Assembly (NCBI RefSeq): GCF_034674885.1
Contig: NZ_JAUCDS010000009.1
Coordinates: 51,432-115,431, forward strand
Source: Castellaniella sp034674885
Lineage (GTDB): Bacteria; Pseudomonadota; Gammaproteobacteria; Burkholderiales; Burkholderiaceae_B
Direction: 5' to 3'
Length of the DNA: 64,000 bases
Part shown: piece by piece, positions 1-9,281 of the stretch
How positions within the stretch are numbered: the stretch's first letter is position 1
Layout: the number at the start of each line of letters is the position of its first letter
Notes under the pieces: generated by a model
The model's database searches: none
What the model was told of the DNA's origin: nothing
What the model saw: the letters and a program-made list of their open reading frames with translations, nothing else
Program-made: the position numbers and the translations under genes

Positions 1-2
1 CA

Positions 3-949
<947 letters not shown>

Positions 950-953
<4 letters not shown>

Positions 954-1711
954 ACTGGCCCGCCATCTATGCCATCTACCGTTTCGAGATGGCCCGCACC
1001 CGGCGCACCCTGATGCAGAGCATCATCGCACCGGTGATTTCGACGTCGCTGTATTTCGTGGTGTTCGGCACGGCCATCGGCTCGCGCATCCAGCAGGTGG
1101 GCGACGTCAGCTATGGGGCCTTCATCGTGCCAGGCCTCATCATGCTGTCGCTGCTGACCCACAGCATCTCGAATGCGGCCTTCGGCATCTATTTCCCGAA
1201 GTTCACGGGCACCGTCTACGAAATCCTGTCAGCACCGCTGTCCTACCTGGACATCCTGCTGGGCTACGTCGGGGCGGCCGCCACGAAATCCATCATTCTG
1301 GGCGTCATCATTCTGGCCACGGCCACGCTGTTCGTGCCGCTGCGCATCGACCACCCCCTGGCGATGATCGCCTTCATGGTGCTCACGGCCTTCACGTTCA
1401 GCCTGCTGGGCTTCATCATCGGCATCTGGGCCGACAATTTCGAAAAGCTGCAGTTCGTGCCGCTGCTGATCGTCACCCCCCTGACATTCCTGGGGGGCAG
1501 CTTCTATTCCATCGACATGCTGCCGCCCTTCTGGCAGCAGGTCACGCTGCTGAACCCGGTGGTGTACCTGGTCAGCGGCTTTCGCTGGAGCTTCTTCGGC
1601 CTGGCCGACGTCAACATCTGGCTCAGCCTGGGCATGACGTCGTTGTTCCTGGCGGCATGCCTGGCCATCGTCGCCTGGATCTTCCGCACCGGCTACCGGC
1701 TGCGCCCCTAG
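950..1711 (+). CDS. ABC-2 type transporter permease (YadH-like)
   Basis: Membrane subunit partnering the upstream ATPase, 253 residues, the usual size for YadH/NodJ-type permeases. I chose the ATG at 950 because it overlaps the ATPase stop and because the protein then starts MNWPAIYAIYRFEMART, a typical cytoplasmic N-terminus. The frame is open further upstream, but that part only shadows the ATPase gene. About six hydrophobic segments are visible, including SIIAPVISTSLYFVVFGTAI and the C-terminal FLAACLAIVAWIF. The PLTFLGGSFYSIDMLP stretch matches the conserved ABC-2 family motif. Substrate unknown. Confidence 0.9.
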
Positions 1712-1726
1712 GGGTGGGGTGTTGTG

Positions 1727-1828
1727 CCCCCACGCTGCGCAGGCTGACGCCCGCTTGCTGCCCCCCGAGGGGGCGTTTTTACCTTGGGGCGGCCCGGCGG
1801 TAAAAAAGCCCCCACGCTGCGCAGGCGC
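1727..1828. repeat. Extragenic hairpin repeat, copy 1 (also terminator-like)
   Basis: The element begins with the head CCCCCACGCTGCGCAGGC (1727-1744), which recurs in direct orientation at 1809-1826. In between lies a small hairpin GCCCCC-CGA-GGGGGC and then a larger one: left arm 1769-1783 (GGGGGCGTTTTTACC), a 15-nt loop, and right arm 1799-1813 (GGTAAAAAAGCCCCC), with one mismatch. The small hairpin followed by TTTTT fits an intrinsic terminator for the ABC genes on the plus strand. Read from the other strand, the T-run in the right arm could end the aminotransferase transcript. A related copy lies at about 45898-45986, with a conserved loop but different stem bases. Confidence 0.75.
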
Positions 1829-1842
1829 AGGCCAGGGCAGGT

Positions 1843-2970
1843 CTATTGCATGCGGTCCAGCGCCTGCGCCAGGGTGCCGACGGTGCGTTCGATGTTGTGC
1901 AGCTTGTCCAGGCCGAACAGGCCGATGCGAAAGGTCTTGAAGTCCGCCGGCTCATCGCAGGCCAGGGGCACGCCGGCGGCCGCCTGCAGGCCGGCCTCGG
2001 CGAACTTGCGCGTGGACTGGATGCCGTCGTCGGTGGTGTAGCTGACCACCACGCCGGGGGCTTCGAAGCCTGGCGCCGCGACGCTCTTGAAGCCGCGTTC
2101 GCGCAACAGGGCCCGAACGGCATTGCCCAGCTGCTGCTGTTCGGCCTTGACGCGGTCGTAGCCGTAGGACCCGGTTTCCGCCATGACGTCGCGCAGCACG
2201 GTCAGGGAATCCGTGGGCAGCGTCGTGTAGTAGGCGTGGCTGCCCTTTTCGTAGGCCTCCATGATGCCCAGCCATTTGCGTAGGTCGCAGGCAAAGCTGG
2301 TGCTCTGCGTGGATTCGATGCTCTGGCGGGCAGCCTCGCCCAGCATGACCAGACCGCAGCAGGCCGACGAGGTCCAGCCCTTTTGCGGGGCCGAAATCAG
2401 GATGTCCACGCGCACATCCCGCATATCGACCCAGATCGTGCCCGATGCGATGCAATCCAGCACGAACAGGCCGCCTTCGGCGTGCACGGCATCGGCTACC
2501 CGGCGGATGTAATCGTCCGGCAGCATGATGCCGGACGCCGTTTCCACATGGGCCGCGAAGACGACGTCGGGCTTGAATTCCCGAATCGCCGCAATGACTT
2601 CGTCCGCAGGCGGCGGCGCGAAATGCGGCTGGGCGCCGGATTCGACCGGGCGGGCCTTGAGCACGCGCGATTCGGACGGGATGTCGCCGGCTTCGAAGAT
2701 CTGCGTCCAGCGATAGCTGAACCAGCCATTACGGATCACCAGGCAGCGCTTGCCGGTGCCGAACTGGCGGGCCACGGCTTCCATGCCGAATGTGCCGCTG
2801 CCGGGTATCACGATGGCGGAATGAGCGCCGTACACGCTCTTCAGCGTGCTGGAAATATCGCGCATGACCGCCTGAAACGATTGGGACATGTGATTCAGGG
2901 CGCGATCGGTATAGACCACGGAATATTCCAGCAAACCATCCGGGTCGACCTGGGGTAGCAATCCTGGCAT
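1843..2970 (-). CDS. Class V PLP-dependent aminotransferase
   Basis: PLP enzyme of the alanine/serine-glyoxylate aminotransferase family, 375 residues. Fold-type I features are the glycine-rich phosphate-binding segment VIPGSGTFGMEA, the aspartate in GLFVLDCIASGTIW, and the Schiff-base lysine in ISAPQKGWTSS. The C-terminus ends in the usual small domain (FRIGLFGLDKLHNIERTV). The family uses alanine or serine as amino donor and glyoxylate or a related 2-oxo acid as acceptor; the true substrate is not determined. The gene is single, divergent from the HDOD gene, with a 106-bp intergenic region. The ATG at 2970 follows an AG-rich stretch (CTGGAGAAACCC), a good ribosome site. Confidence 0.88.
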   Translation of the reverse strand: MPGLLPQVDPDGLLEYSVVYTDRALNHMSQSFQAVMRDISSTLKSVYGAHSAIVIPGSGTFGMEAVARQFGTGKRCLVIRNGWFSYRWTQIFEAGDIPSESRVLKARPVESGAQPHFAPPPADEVIAAIREFKPDVVFAAHVETASGIMLPDDYIRRVADAVHAEGGLFVLDCIASGTIWVDMRDVRVDILISAPQKGWTSSACCGLVMLGEAARQSIESTQSTSFACDLRKWLGIMEAYEKGSHAYYTTLPTDSLTVLRDVMAETGSYGYDRVKAEQQQLGNAVRALLRERGFKSVAAPGFEAPGVVVSYTTDDGIQSTRKFAEAGLQAAAGVPLACDEPADFKTFRIGLFGLDKLHNIERTVGTLAQALDRMQ

Positions 2971-3076
2971 GGGTTTCTCCAGTTAAAGGACCTTCCGATT
3001 GTAGACTTCCATATAATGTCATGCGCTAAGAGCTGGGCAGCCACCAAAAGCTGCCCCTGCACCAAGACGAGCAACC

Positions 3077-4360
3077 ATGGAGACAACCCTGATGGCCGAG
3101 CCAGACGCAGCCGCACCACACCACGAGGCCCCCGCCATCGTCCCCCCCCACCTGATCCGCCGGGAACCCATCCTGGACCAGAACCGAGGCCTGAGCGGCT
3201 ATCGGCTGCGTATTCTATGGACAGACGCCGAATCAGCCGACATCGACCCGGGCGCCGCCCTGATAAAAGAGGCCAGTGAACACGGCGCCGGCAGTTTCCT
3301 GGCCTATGCGCCGCACTGGATCGATGCGACTCCGGCGCTGCTGCATAATGCCTTCACCCTGACGTTGCCGCGCAACCGCTGTTATCTGGAATTTCCCGAA
3401 TCGCTGGAAATCACGCCCGAACTGATCCAGTCCCTGCAGGGGCTGGCCCACACAGGCCTGAAATTTTCCCTGCGCGGCGACCTGGCGGCGCAAGCCGAAC
3501 GCGCAGCCTTGCTGCCCTTCGTCAAGGTCGTGGGTTTCGACCCCGCGCGCAGCACCAAGGCCGAGATCTTCCGCCAAAGCTTCCAGCACAAGCAAGCCAG
3601 CCGCCTGCTGATGGCGATCAACACCCCCGACAAGGCCACCCTGGACAACTTCCAGTTGCTGGGCTTCACGGTGTTCCAAGGGCATTGGCCCACGGACCTG
3701 GTGGCTGCAGCTTCACTGACGCCGCGCCAGAAAACCCTGCTGCGCCTGATCACTCTGATCATGGGCGAGGGCGAAGCCCCCGAAATCGAAGCCTGCCTGA
3801 AGCAGGACGCCGAGCTGGTCAAGACCCTGCTGGACATGGTCAACACTCCGGCCTATGGGCTCAGCCAGGAAATCGAATCCCTGAGCCAGGCCATCATGCT
3901 GCTGGGACGCCGCCAGCTGCAACGCTGGATCCAGGTCCTGATGTACACCGAGGCCGGCCGGCCAGCGGGGTACCTGTCCCCCATCCTGATCCAGGCCAGC
4001 GCCCGGGCCCACCTGATGGAATCCATGTCCACGCTGCGCTACCCTGACCAGCCGGTCCGGGCGGAATCGGCCTTCACCACCGGCATCCTGTCCATCATGG
4101 ACCAGCTCTTCCAGGGCACCATGAAGGATCTGCTGGCTCAGGTGAACGTCGACGTCCCCATCCGCGACGCCCTGCTGCGACACGAAGGCGCCCTGGGCAC
4201 CGATCTGCGCCTGGCCACCCTGATCTTCCCCTCGGACCGCGACATAGCCGAAGATCCAGCGCCTCTGCTGCAGACCATGGGTATCCAGGCCGAGCAGGTC
4301 AACCCCTTGATTCAGCAGGCCTTCATCTGGGCGCACGGCATCACCCGCGCCGCCCCATGA
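3077..4360 (+). CDS. EAL-like/HDOD-domain signalling protein (YuxH type)
   Basis: Two-part signalling protein of 427 residues. The N-terminal half (about residues 25-205) aligns with the EAL fold but lacks the catalytic EAL signature. It keeps only outline motifs such as REPILDQNRGLSGYRLRILW and FQGHWPTDL, so it is probably not an active c-di-GMP phosphodiesterase. The second half is an HDOD domain: KQDAELVKTLLDMVNTPAYG and IESLSQAIMLLGRRQLQRW are diagnostic. The stop overlaps the next gene's ATG (ATGA), coupling it to a benzoate transporter. An alternative ATG at 3092 (MAEPDAAAP) has the better ribosome site, GGAG nine bases upstream, and may be the true start. Confidence 0.85.
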   Translation: METTLMAEPDAAAPHHEAPAIVPPHLIRREPILDQNRGLSGYRLRILWTDAESADIDPGAALIKEASEHGAGSFLAYAPHWIDATPALLHNAFTLTLPRNRCYLEFPESLEITPELIQSLQGLAHTGLKFSLRGDLAAQAERAALLPFVKVVGFDPARSTKAEIFRQSFQHKQASRLLMAINTPDKATLDNFQLLGFTVFQGHWPTDLVAAASLTPRQKTLLRLITLIMGEGEAPEIEACLKQDAELVKTLLDMVNTPAYGLSQEIESLSQAIMLLGRRQLQRWIQVLMYTEAGRPAGYLSPILIQASARAHLMESMSTLRYPDQPVRAESAFTTGILSIMDQLFQGTMKDLLAQVNVDVPIRDALLRHEGALGTDLRLATLIFPSDRDIAEDPAPLLQTMGIQAEQVNPLIQQAFIWAHGITRAAP

Positions 4361-5571
4361 CCACACCGTCCGACCCAGCGTCATCTTCCGGCCAGCCCGT
4401 GTCACGCGGGCTGGCCGGATGGTTGCGGATCTCGCACGTTGCCTCGGGATTCATCGCCGTGCTGGTGGGATACACCAGTTCGGTGGCCATCGTCTTTCAG
4501 GCGGCCAGCGCGGCCGGAGCGCAGGACGCGCAACTGGCATCCTGGATGTGGGCGCTTGGCATCGGCATGGGCATCACCTGCATCGGCCTGTCCCTGGCCT
4601 GGCGGGCACCCGTCCTGACTGCCTGGTCCACCCCAGGCGCCGCCCTGCTGGCCACCAGCCTGGGCGATATCGGACTGGCCCAGGCGATCGGGGTCTTCAT
4701 CGCCAGTTCCCTGCTGATCACGCTCTGCGGCCTGACCGGCTGGTTCCAGAAAATCATGGATTGGGTGCCACGCCATCTGGCATCGGCCATGCTGGCCGGC
4801 ATCCTGCTGCGCTTCGGCATGGATCTCTTCACCTCCATGCAAGGCCAGCCGACGCTGGTCATCGCCATGTTTGCGACCTTCGTCGCCGCACGGCGCCTGC
4901 TGCCACGCTACAGCGTGCCGCTGGCCCTGCTGGCGGGCATGGTCTGCGCGATCCTGCAAGGCACGCTGTCCCTGGGTGGGCTGGACTGGACTCCCGCCCA
5001 CCCGGTCTGGATGGCGCCCGCATTTTCCGTATCCGCCCTGGTTGGCGTGGCGCTGCCCCTGTTCATCGTGACGATGACTTCTCAGAACGTGCCGGGCCTG
5101 GCCGTGCTGCGGGCCAACGGCTATGCCAGGGTGCCCGCTTCGCCGCTGATTTCCTGGACTGGCCTGACCGGCATCGTCCTGGCGCCGTTCGGCGGGTTCG
5201 CCTACAACCTGGCGGCCATCACGGCGGCCATCTGCATGAGCCCCGACGCCGATCCGGATACCCGCGAACGCTACAAGGCTTCCGTCTGGGCCGGCGCGTT
5301 CTACCTGCTGACAGGTATTTTCGGGGCTACCGTCGTCGCGCTGTTCGCAGCCTTCCCCCACGAACTGGTGGCTGCCATCGCCGGCCTGGCCCTGCTGGGC
5401 ACTCTGGGCAACAGCATCCACGAATCGCTGCAAACCCCGGAATACCGGGAGTCCGCGCTGGTGACCTTCCTGGCGACGGCCTCGGGCATGAGCCTGCTGG
5501 GAATCGGCAGCGCCTTCTGGGGCCTGGTGCTGGGCATCATCTGCCACGCCATCCAGCAGCGGCGTGCCTGA
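4357..5571 (+). CDS. benE: BenE-family benzoate/H+ symporter
   Basis: Inner-membrane secondary transporter of the benzoate:H+ symporter (BenE) family, 404 residues with about 11-12 hydrophobic segments. Family stretches include GFIAVLVGYTSSVAIVFQAA, AWSTPGAALLATS, FIVTMTSQNVPGLAVLRANGY and APFGGFAYNLAAITAAICM. It overlaps the upstream HDOD gene by four bases and converges on the aldehyde dehydrogenase at 5629. Known BenE proteins import benzoate; its position beside an aromatic-acid operon supports an aromatic carboxylate as substrate, though the exact compound is inference. No benzoate dioxygenase genes are in the window. Confidence 0.9.
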   Translation: MTTPSDPASSSGQPVSRGLAGWLRISHVASGFIAVLVGYTSSVAIVFQAASAAGAQDAQLASWMWALGIGMGITCIGLSLAWRAPVLTAWSTPGAALLATSLGDIGLAQAIGVFIASSLLITLCGLTGWFQKIMDWVPRHLASAMLAGILLRFGMDLFTSMQGQPTLVIAMFATFVAARRLLPRYSVPLALLAGMVCAILQGTLSLGGLDWTPAHPVWMAPAFSVSALVGVALPLFIVTMTSQNVPGLAVLRANGYARVPASPLISWTGLTGIVLAPFGGFAYNLAAITAAICMSPDADPDTRERYKASVWAGAFYLLTGIFGATVVALFAAFPHELVAAIAGLALLGTLGNSIHESLQTPEYRESALVTFLATASGMSLLGIGSAFWGLVLGIICHAIQQRRA

Positions 5572-5628
5572 GGTTATAGGGCGGTCGGCGCCCTGGCGAC
5601 CAGGACCGCGAAGGCCTGGCCGCCGGCC

Positions 5629-7080
5629 TCAGAAGGGATACGCGCGCGGTGTGGTCTGGATGGTGATCCAGCGCAGATCGGTGAAGGCCTCGATCCCGGC
5701 CTTGCCCCCGAAGCGCCCGTAGCCGCTGTCCTTGACGCCGCCAAACGGCATCTGCGGTTCGTCGTGGACGGTAGGCCCATTGACGTGGCAGATGCCCGAT
5801 TGCACCCGCCCCGCCACCCGCATCGCACGAGCCACGTCGGCGCCGATGACGGCGGCCGACAGGCCGTAGGCGCTGTCGTTGGCGCAGGCCACAGCGGCTT
5901 CCTCGCCCTGGACGCGCACGATGGCCTTGACCGGACCGAAGGTTTCCTCGGCGTAGATGCGCATGGCCGGTGTCACGTGATCGAGCAGCGTGGCCGGCAT
6001 CAGCGTGTTGTCGGTCTTGCCGCCGCACAGCAACGTGGCGCCCTTGGCCAGGGCGTCGTCGATCATGGCGTTGCAGCGCTGTACGGTGGACATGTCCACG
6101 ACGGATCCCAGCACCACCGGCCCCTGGCGTGGGTCGCCCACCGGCAGGCCCTGGACCTTTGCCGTCAGGCGCTGCACGAAGGCATCCGCGATCCGCTCGT
6201 CGACGATGATGCGTTCAGTGGACATGCAGATCTGCCCTGAATTAGCGAAGGCGCCAAAGGCAGCCGCGTTGACGGCGCAGTCCAGATCAGCGTCATCGAG
6301 GATCAGCAGCGGGGCCTTGCCGCCCAATTCCAGCACGACGGGCTTGAGGTACTGGGCGCACAGGCCGGCGATGATGCGGCCGACCTTGGTCGAACCGGTG
6401 AAGTTCACGCGTCGGGTTTGCGGATGCGCCACCAGGGCCTCGACCACGGCAGGCGCGTCCTGAGGAGCATTGGTGATGAAGTTCACCACACCGGCCGGCA
6501 GGCCGGCCTCTTGCAAGGATTCAATGATCAGGCCGTGCGTCGCCGGACACATTTCCGAGCCCTTCAGCACCACAGTGTTGCCGCAGGCCAGCGGCGTAGC
6601 CACTGCCCGCACCCCCAGAATGACCGGCGCATTCCAGGGCGCCATGCCGACCACCACGCCGGCCGGCACCCGCTGGCCCATGGCCAGATTGCCCGGCACA
6701 TCCGAAGGAATGACCTCGCCGCCGATCTGCGAGGTCAAGGCGGCGGCCTCGCGCAGCATGCCGGCGGCCAGATGCACATTGAATTCCGCCCAGAGGGCCG
6801 AGGCGCCGGTTTCAGCCGCCATGGCAGCGACGAAATCCGCCTGGCGCGCCTCCAGGGCATCGGCGGCGCGACTGAGCAGGGCGCGGCGCTGGCTGGGGCC
6901 CGTCTGCGACCAGGCGGCGAACGCATCGGCAGCCGCCTGCACGGCAGCCCGGGCGTCATCGGGGCTGGCCGCAGGCGCGACCGTCGCCACCTGGTCATCC
7001 AGGGGATTGCGGCGCTCGAAGGTCCTGCCCTGGCCGGCCGGCTGGCGCCGGCCCCCGATCAACAGAGAAATGGGGCTCAT
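5629..7080 (-). CDS. vdh: Aldehyde dehydrogenase, vanillin/salicylaldehyde dehydrogenase type
   Basis: NAD(P)+-dependent aldehyde dehydrogenase of 483 residues. Catalytic elements are the Glu in LELGGKAP, the Cys in NSGQICMSTER and the C-terminal MPFGGVKDSGYGRFGGKAG, which is typical of the vanillin/benzaldehyde/salicylaldehyde branch. The ATG at 7080 follows a near-perfect ribosome site (AGGAGGACACC). The open frame extends further upstream without homology. It is the last gene of the minus-strand lig/ABC operon; the 121-bp gap before it holds a modest hairpin (GACGGC/GCCGTC). Oxidation of vanillin to vanillate, which VanAB would then demethylate, fits the neighbourhood, but the substrate is inferred. 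Confidence 0.87.
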   Translation of the reverse strand: MSPISLLIGGRRQPAGQGRTFERRNPLDDQVATVAPAASPDDARAAVQAAADAFAAWSQTGPSQRRALLSRAADALEARQADFVAAMAAETGASALWAEFNVHLAAGMLREAAALTSQIGGEVIPSDVPGNLAMGQRVPAGVVVGMAPWNAPVILGVRAVATPLACGNTVVLKGSEMCPATHGLIIESLQEAGLPAGVVNFITNAPQDAPAVVEALVAHPQTRRVNFTGSTKVGRIIAGLCAQYLKPVVLELGGKAPLLILDDADLDCAVNAAAFGAFANSGQICMSTERIIVDERIADAFVQRLTAKVQGLPVGDPRQGPVVLGSVVDMSTVQRCNAMIDDALAKGATLLCGGKTDNTLMPATLLDHVTPAMRIYAEETFGPVKAIVRVQGEEAAVACANDSAYGLSAAVIGADVARAMRVAGRVQSGICHVNGPTVHDEPQMPFGGVKDSGYGRFGGKAGIEAFTDLRWITIQTTPRAYPF

Positions 7081-7201
7081 GGTGTCCTCCTGTGCATGGC
7101 AAACAATGGGGTGTCCCGACGGCGTCCTGCCGTCAGGCCGCTTTGTGTTCAAGGCCTGGCGCAGCCGGCGGAGCGACGCCCACGCACCAGGCTGGCCGAG
7201 A

Positions 7202-8539
7202 TCAGTCCCCGCCCTGCCCCGACCCACCGACGCCGACCGGCGCCGGCGCCAGATTGGCGATGCGCTTGAACAGCTCGGCATAGCGATTGTCCTGACCGGA
7301 CCACGGGTCGCCATTGCGCACGAAATCGGCGTTGATGTCCTGCCATTCCTCGGGGCTGAACAGACGGCGCGCCGCCGGCAGGACGTGGGTTTCCTCGGTG
7401 TTCAGATGGACCCATTCGTTTGCAATGTAGGTGCGCACCGCATCCCGAAACCCATCGAAGGCCGGCGCGCCGCCCTGGATGTAGGCCACCAGGGCCCGAT
7501 CCAGCCGGCTGGTGGCCGGGACGCTGTCGCGGTGCTCGGCCTCCAGCTGGTCCAGCTGCGCATCGAGTTCGTGCGTCCTGGCGCGCAGCAAGGCGAAGAT
7601 CCGGTCTTCCTTGGGGTGATGCAGTTTGTCGGGCATCTCCACGATGTATTCGACCAGGCTGGCCAGCAGATTGAAATCCGGCTGCAGGCGGCCTGATTCG
7701 ATACCATCCACGATATGCGACATGGCGTTCAGAATGGCGGCAATGGCGCGGTGTTCCTCGCGGATCGCCTCGATGGCCGGGATTCGGGTCTCCGGGGCCG
7801 GCGTCGCGGAAGCGGACGGCGCCGATTCCTGCTCGGTCGAACCCGCCCCCAGCCAGCGATCCAGCAGAGCGCCGTCCTGCAACAGCGTGGCGCTATCGCC
7901 CGCGTATACGACCTTGCCGCGCTCCAGGATCAGCGCCTGGCGCGTGATCGGCAGAATCTGCCGCGCGTGTTGCTCGACCAGGATGACGGCCATGCGCCCT
8001 TCAGTGACCATGCGGTCGATGATGTGCAGCAGTTCCTGCGCGATCAGGGGCGCCAGGCCCTCCAGGGGCTCGTCCAGCAGCAGCACCTTGGGGTTGAGCA
8101 TCAGCGCGCGGCCCATGGCCAGCATCTGCTGCTCTCCCCCGGACAGCTGATTGCCCAGGTTGGCGCGACGTTCACGCAGGCGCGGGAACAGGTCGTAGAC
8201 ACGGTCCACCGTCCATTCCCCCGGCCGCGCGACGACGGTCAGGTTCTCCTCGACGGTCAGGGAACGGAAGATGTCGCGTTCCTGGGGCACCCAGCCAAAA
8301 CCGGCCCGGGCCCGCAAGTGGCTGGGCACCCGGGCGATGTCGCGCCCTTCGAAAAAGATGCCGCCCTTGCGCAGGCGGGTCGCGCCCATCAGTGTGGCCA
8401 ACAGCGTGGTCTTGCCCATGCCGTTGCGCCCCAGCAAGGCCAGGCTGTCGCCCGCCGCCAGGGAAAAGGACAGGTCTTCCAGGATGATGGCATCGCCGTA
8501 CCCGGCCCAGACCTTGTCCATGCGTAGGAGCTCAGCCAT
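7202..8539 (-). CDS. livF: LivF-type ABC ATPase fused to a C-terminal hemerythrin domain
   Basis: Second ATPase of the branched-chain-type ABC importer, with an unusual extension. Residues 1-232 are a normal LivF: Walker A GRNGMGKTT (37-45), signature LSGGE (132-136), Walker B KVLLLDEP (151-158). LivF proteins are usually about 235 residues; this one is 445. After an Ala/Ser/Pro linker (about 233-252), residues 255-425 form a hemerythrin-like HHE helical bundle with the expected iron ligands: H263, H307 with E311, H336, and H378 with E383. The open frame is continuous, with no stop between the domains. The start overlaps the livG stop by 8 bp. A role in sensing O2 or iron, or in regulating transport, is speculation. 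Confidence 0.92.
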   Translation of the reverse strand: MAELLRMDKVWAGYGDAIILEDLSFSLAAGDSLALLGRNGMGKTTLLATLMGATRLRKGGIFFEGRDIARVPSHLRARAGFGWVPQERDIFRSLTVEENLTVVARPGEWTVDRVYDLFPRLRERRANLGNQLSGGEQQMLAMGRALMLNPKVLLLDEPLEGLAPLIAQELLHIIDRMVTEGRMAVILVEQHARQILPITRQALILERGKVVYAGDSATLLQDGALLDRWLGAGSTEQESAPSASATPAPETRIPAIEAIREEHRAIAAILNAMSHIVDGIESGRLQPDFNLLASLVEYIVEMPDKLHHPKEDRIFALLRARTHELDAQLDQLEAEHRDSVPATSRLDRALVAYIQGGAPAFDGFRDAVRTYIANEWVHLNTEETHVLPAARRLFSPEEWQDINADFVRNGDPWSGQDNRYAELFKRIANLAPAPVGVGGSGQGGD

Positions 8540-9281
8540 GGGATTCTCCGAGATAGACTTCCTTGACCTTGGGATGATGGGCGATGACGTCGGGCGTGTC
8601 TTCCAGCAGCAAGGCGCCGGACACCAGTACCGAGATCCGTTCGGCGAATCGGAAGACCAGGTTCATGTCGTGTTCAATCAGCAAGATGGTGACATCGCGC
8701 GGCAGCTGCGCGATGGTATCGAACAATTCGCGCGATTCGCCCGTGGGCACGCCCGCCGCCGGTTCGTCCAGCAGCAGGACCTTCGGGCGCAGGGCCAGGG
8801 CCAGGGCGATTTCGATCAGGCGCTGGCGGCCATAGGCCAGGTCGCGCGTGGTTTCATAGGCATCGGGCAGCAGTTTCAGCTGGTCGAGGATGGCGGCGGC
8901 CTCGTCCAGGACTTCCGCATGAGACGCCAGGGGCTTCCACCAGCGGGTGCCCAGCCCCTGGCGCTCGCTGACGGCCAGGGCCACGGATTCCAGCACCGTC
9001 ATGCCCATGAAGAGCTGATTGATCTGGAAGGTGCGCACCAGCCCCTGACGGCAGCGCTCGTGCTGCGGCATCCGGGTGACGTCCTGCCCCAGCAGGCTGA
9101 CCCGCCCCGAGGTGGGTTCCAGGTAGCCGGTCAGCAGATTGATCAGGGTGGTCTTGCCCGCCCCATTGGGGCCGATCAAGGCATGGCGCGCCCCTGCGGG
9201 GATACTCAGGCTCACTTGGTCGGTGGCGGTAAAGCCGCCGAAACGCCGAACCAGATCGTGGGTTTGCAGAACCGCATTCAT
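8532..9281 (-). CDS. livG: Branched-chain-type ABC transporter ATP-binding protein LivG
   Basis: First ATPase of the importer, 249 residues, normal for LivG. Motifs: Walker A GPNGAGKTT, the LivG-specific RTFQI segment after the Q-loop, Walker B KVLLLDEPAAG, and switch histidine in LLIEHDMNLVF. The signature is slightly changed (LAYGRQRLIEIALAL, as in other LivG proteins). The ATG at 9281 overlaps the livM stop as ATGA. With the hemerythrin-fused LivF it would form the ATPase dimer that powers uptake through LivH/LivM. Transporters of this HAAT class also carry aromatic acids, which suits its place in the lig operon. Confidence 0.93.
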   Translation of the reverse strand: MNAVLQTHDLVRRFGGFTATDQVSLSIPAGARHALIGPNGAGKTTLINLLTGYLEPTSGRVSLLGQDVTRMPQHERCRQGLVRTFQINQLFMGMTVLESVALAVSERQGLGTRWWKPLASHAEVLDEAAAILDQLKLLPDAYETTRDLAYGRQRLIEIALALALRPKVLLLDEPAAGVPTGESRELFDTIAQLPRDVTILLIEHDMNLVFRFAERISVLVSGALLLEDTPDVIAHHPKVKEVYLGESHG

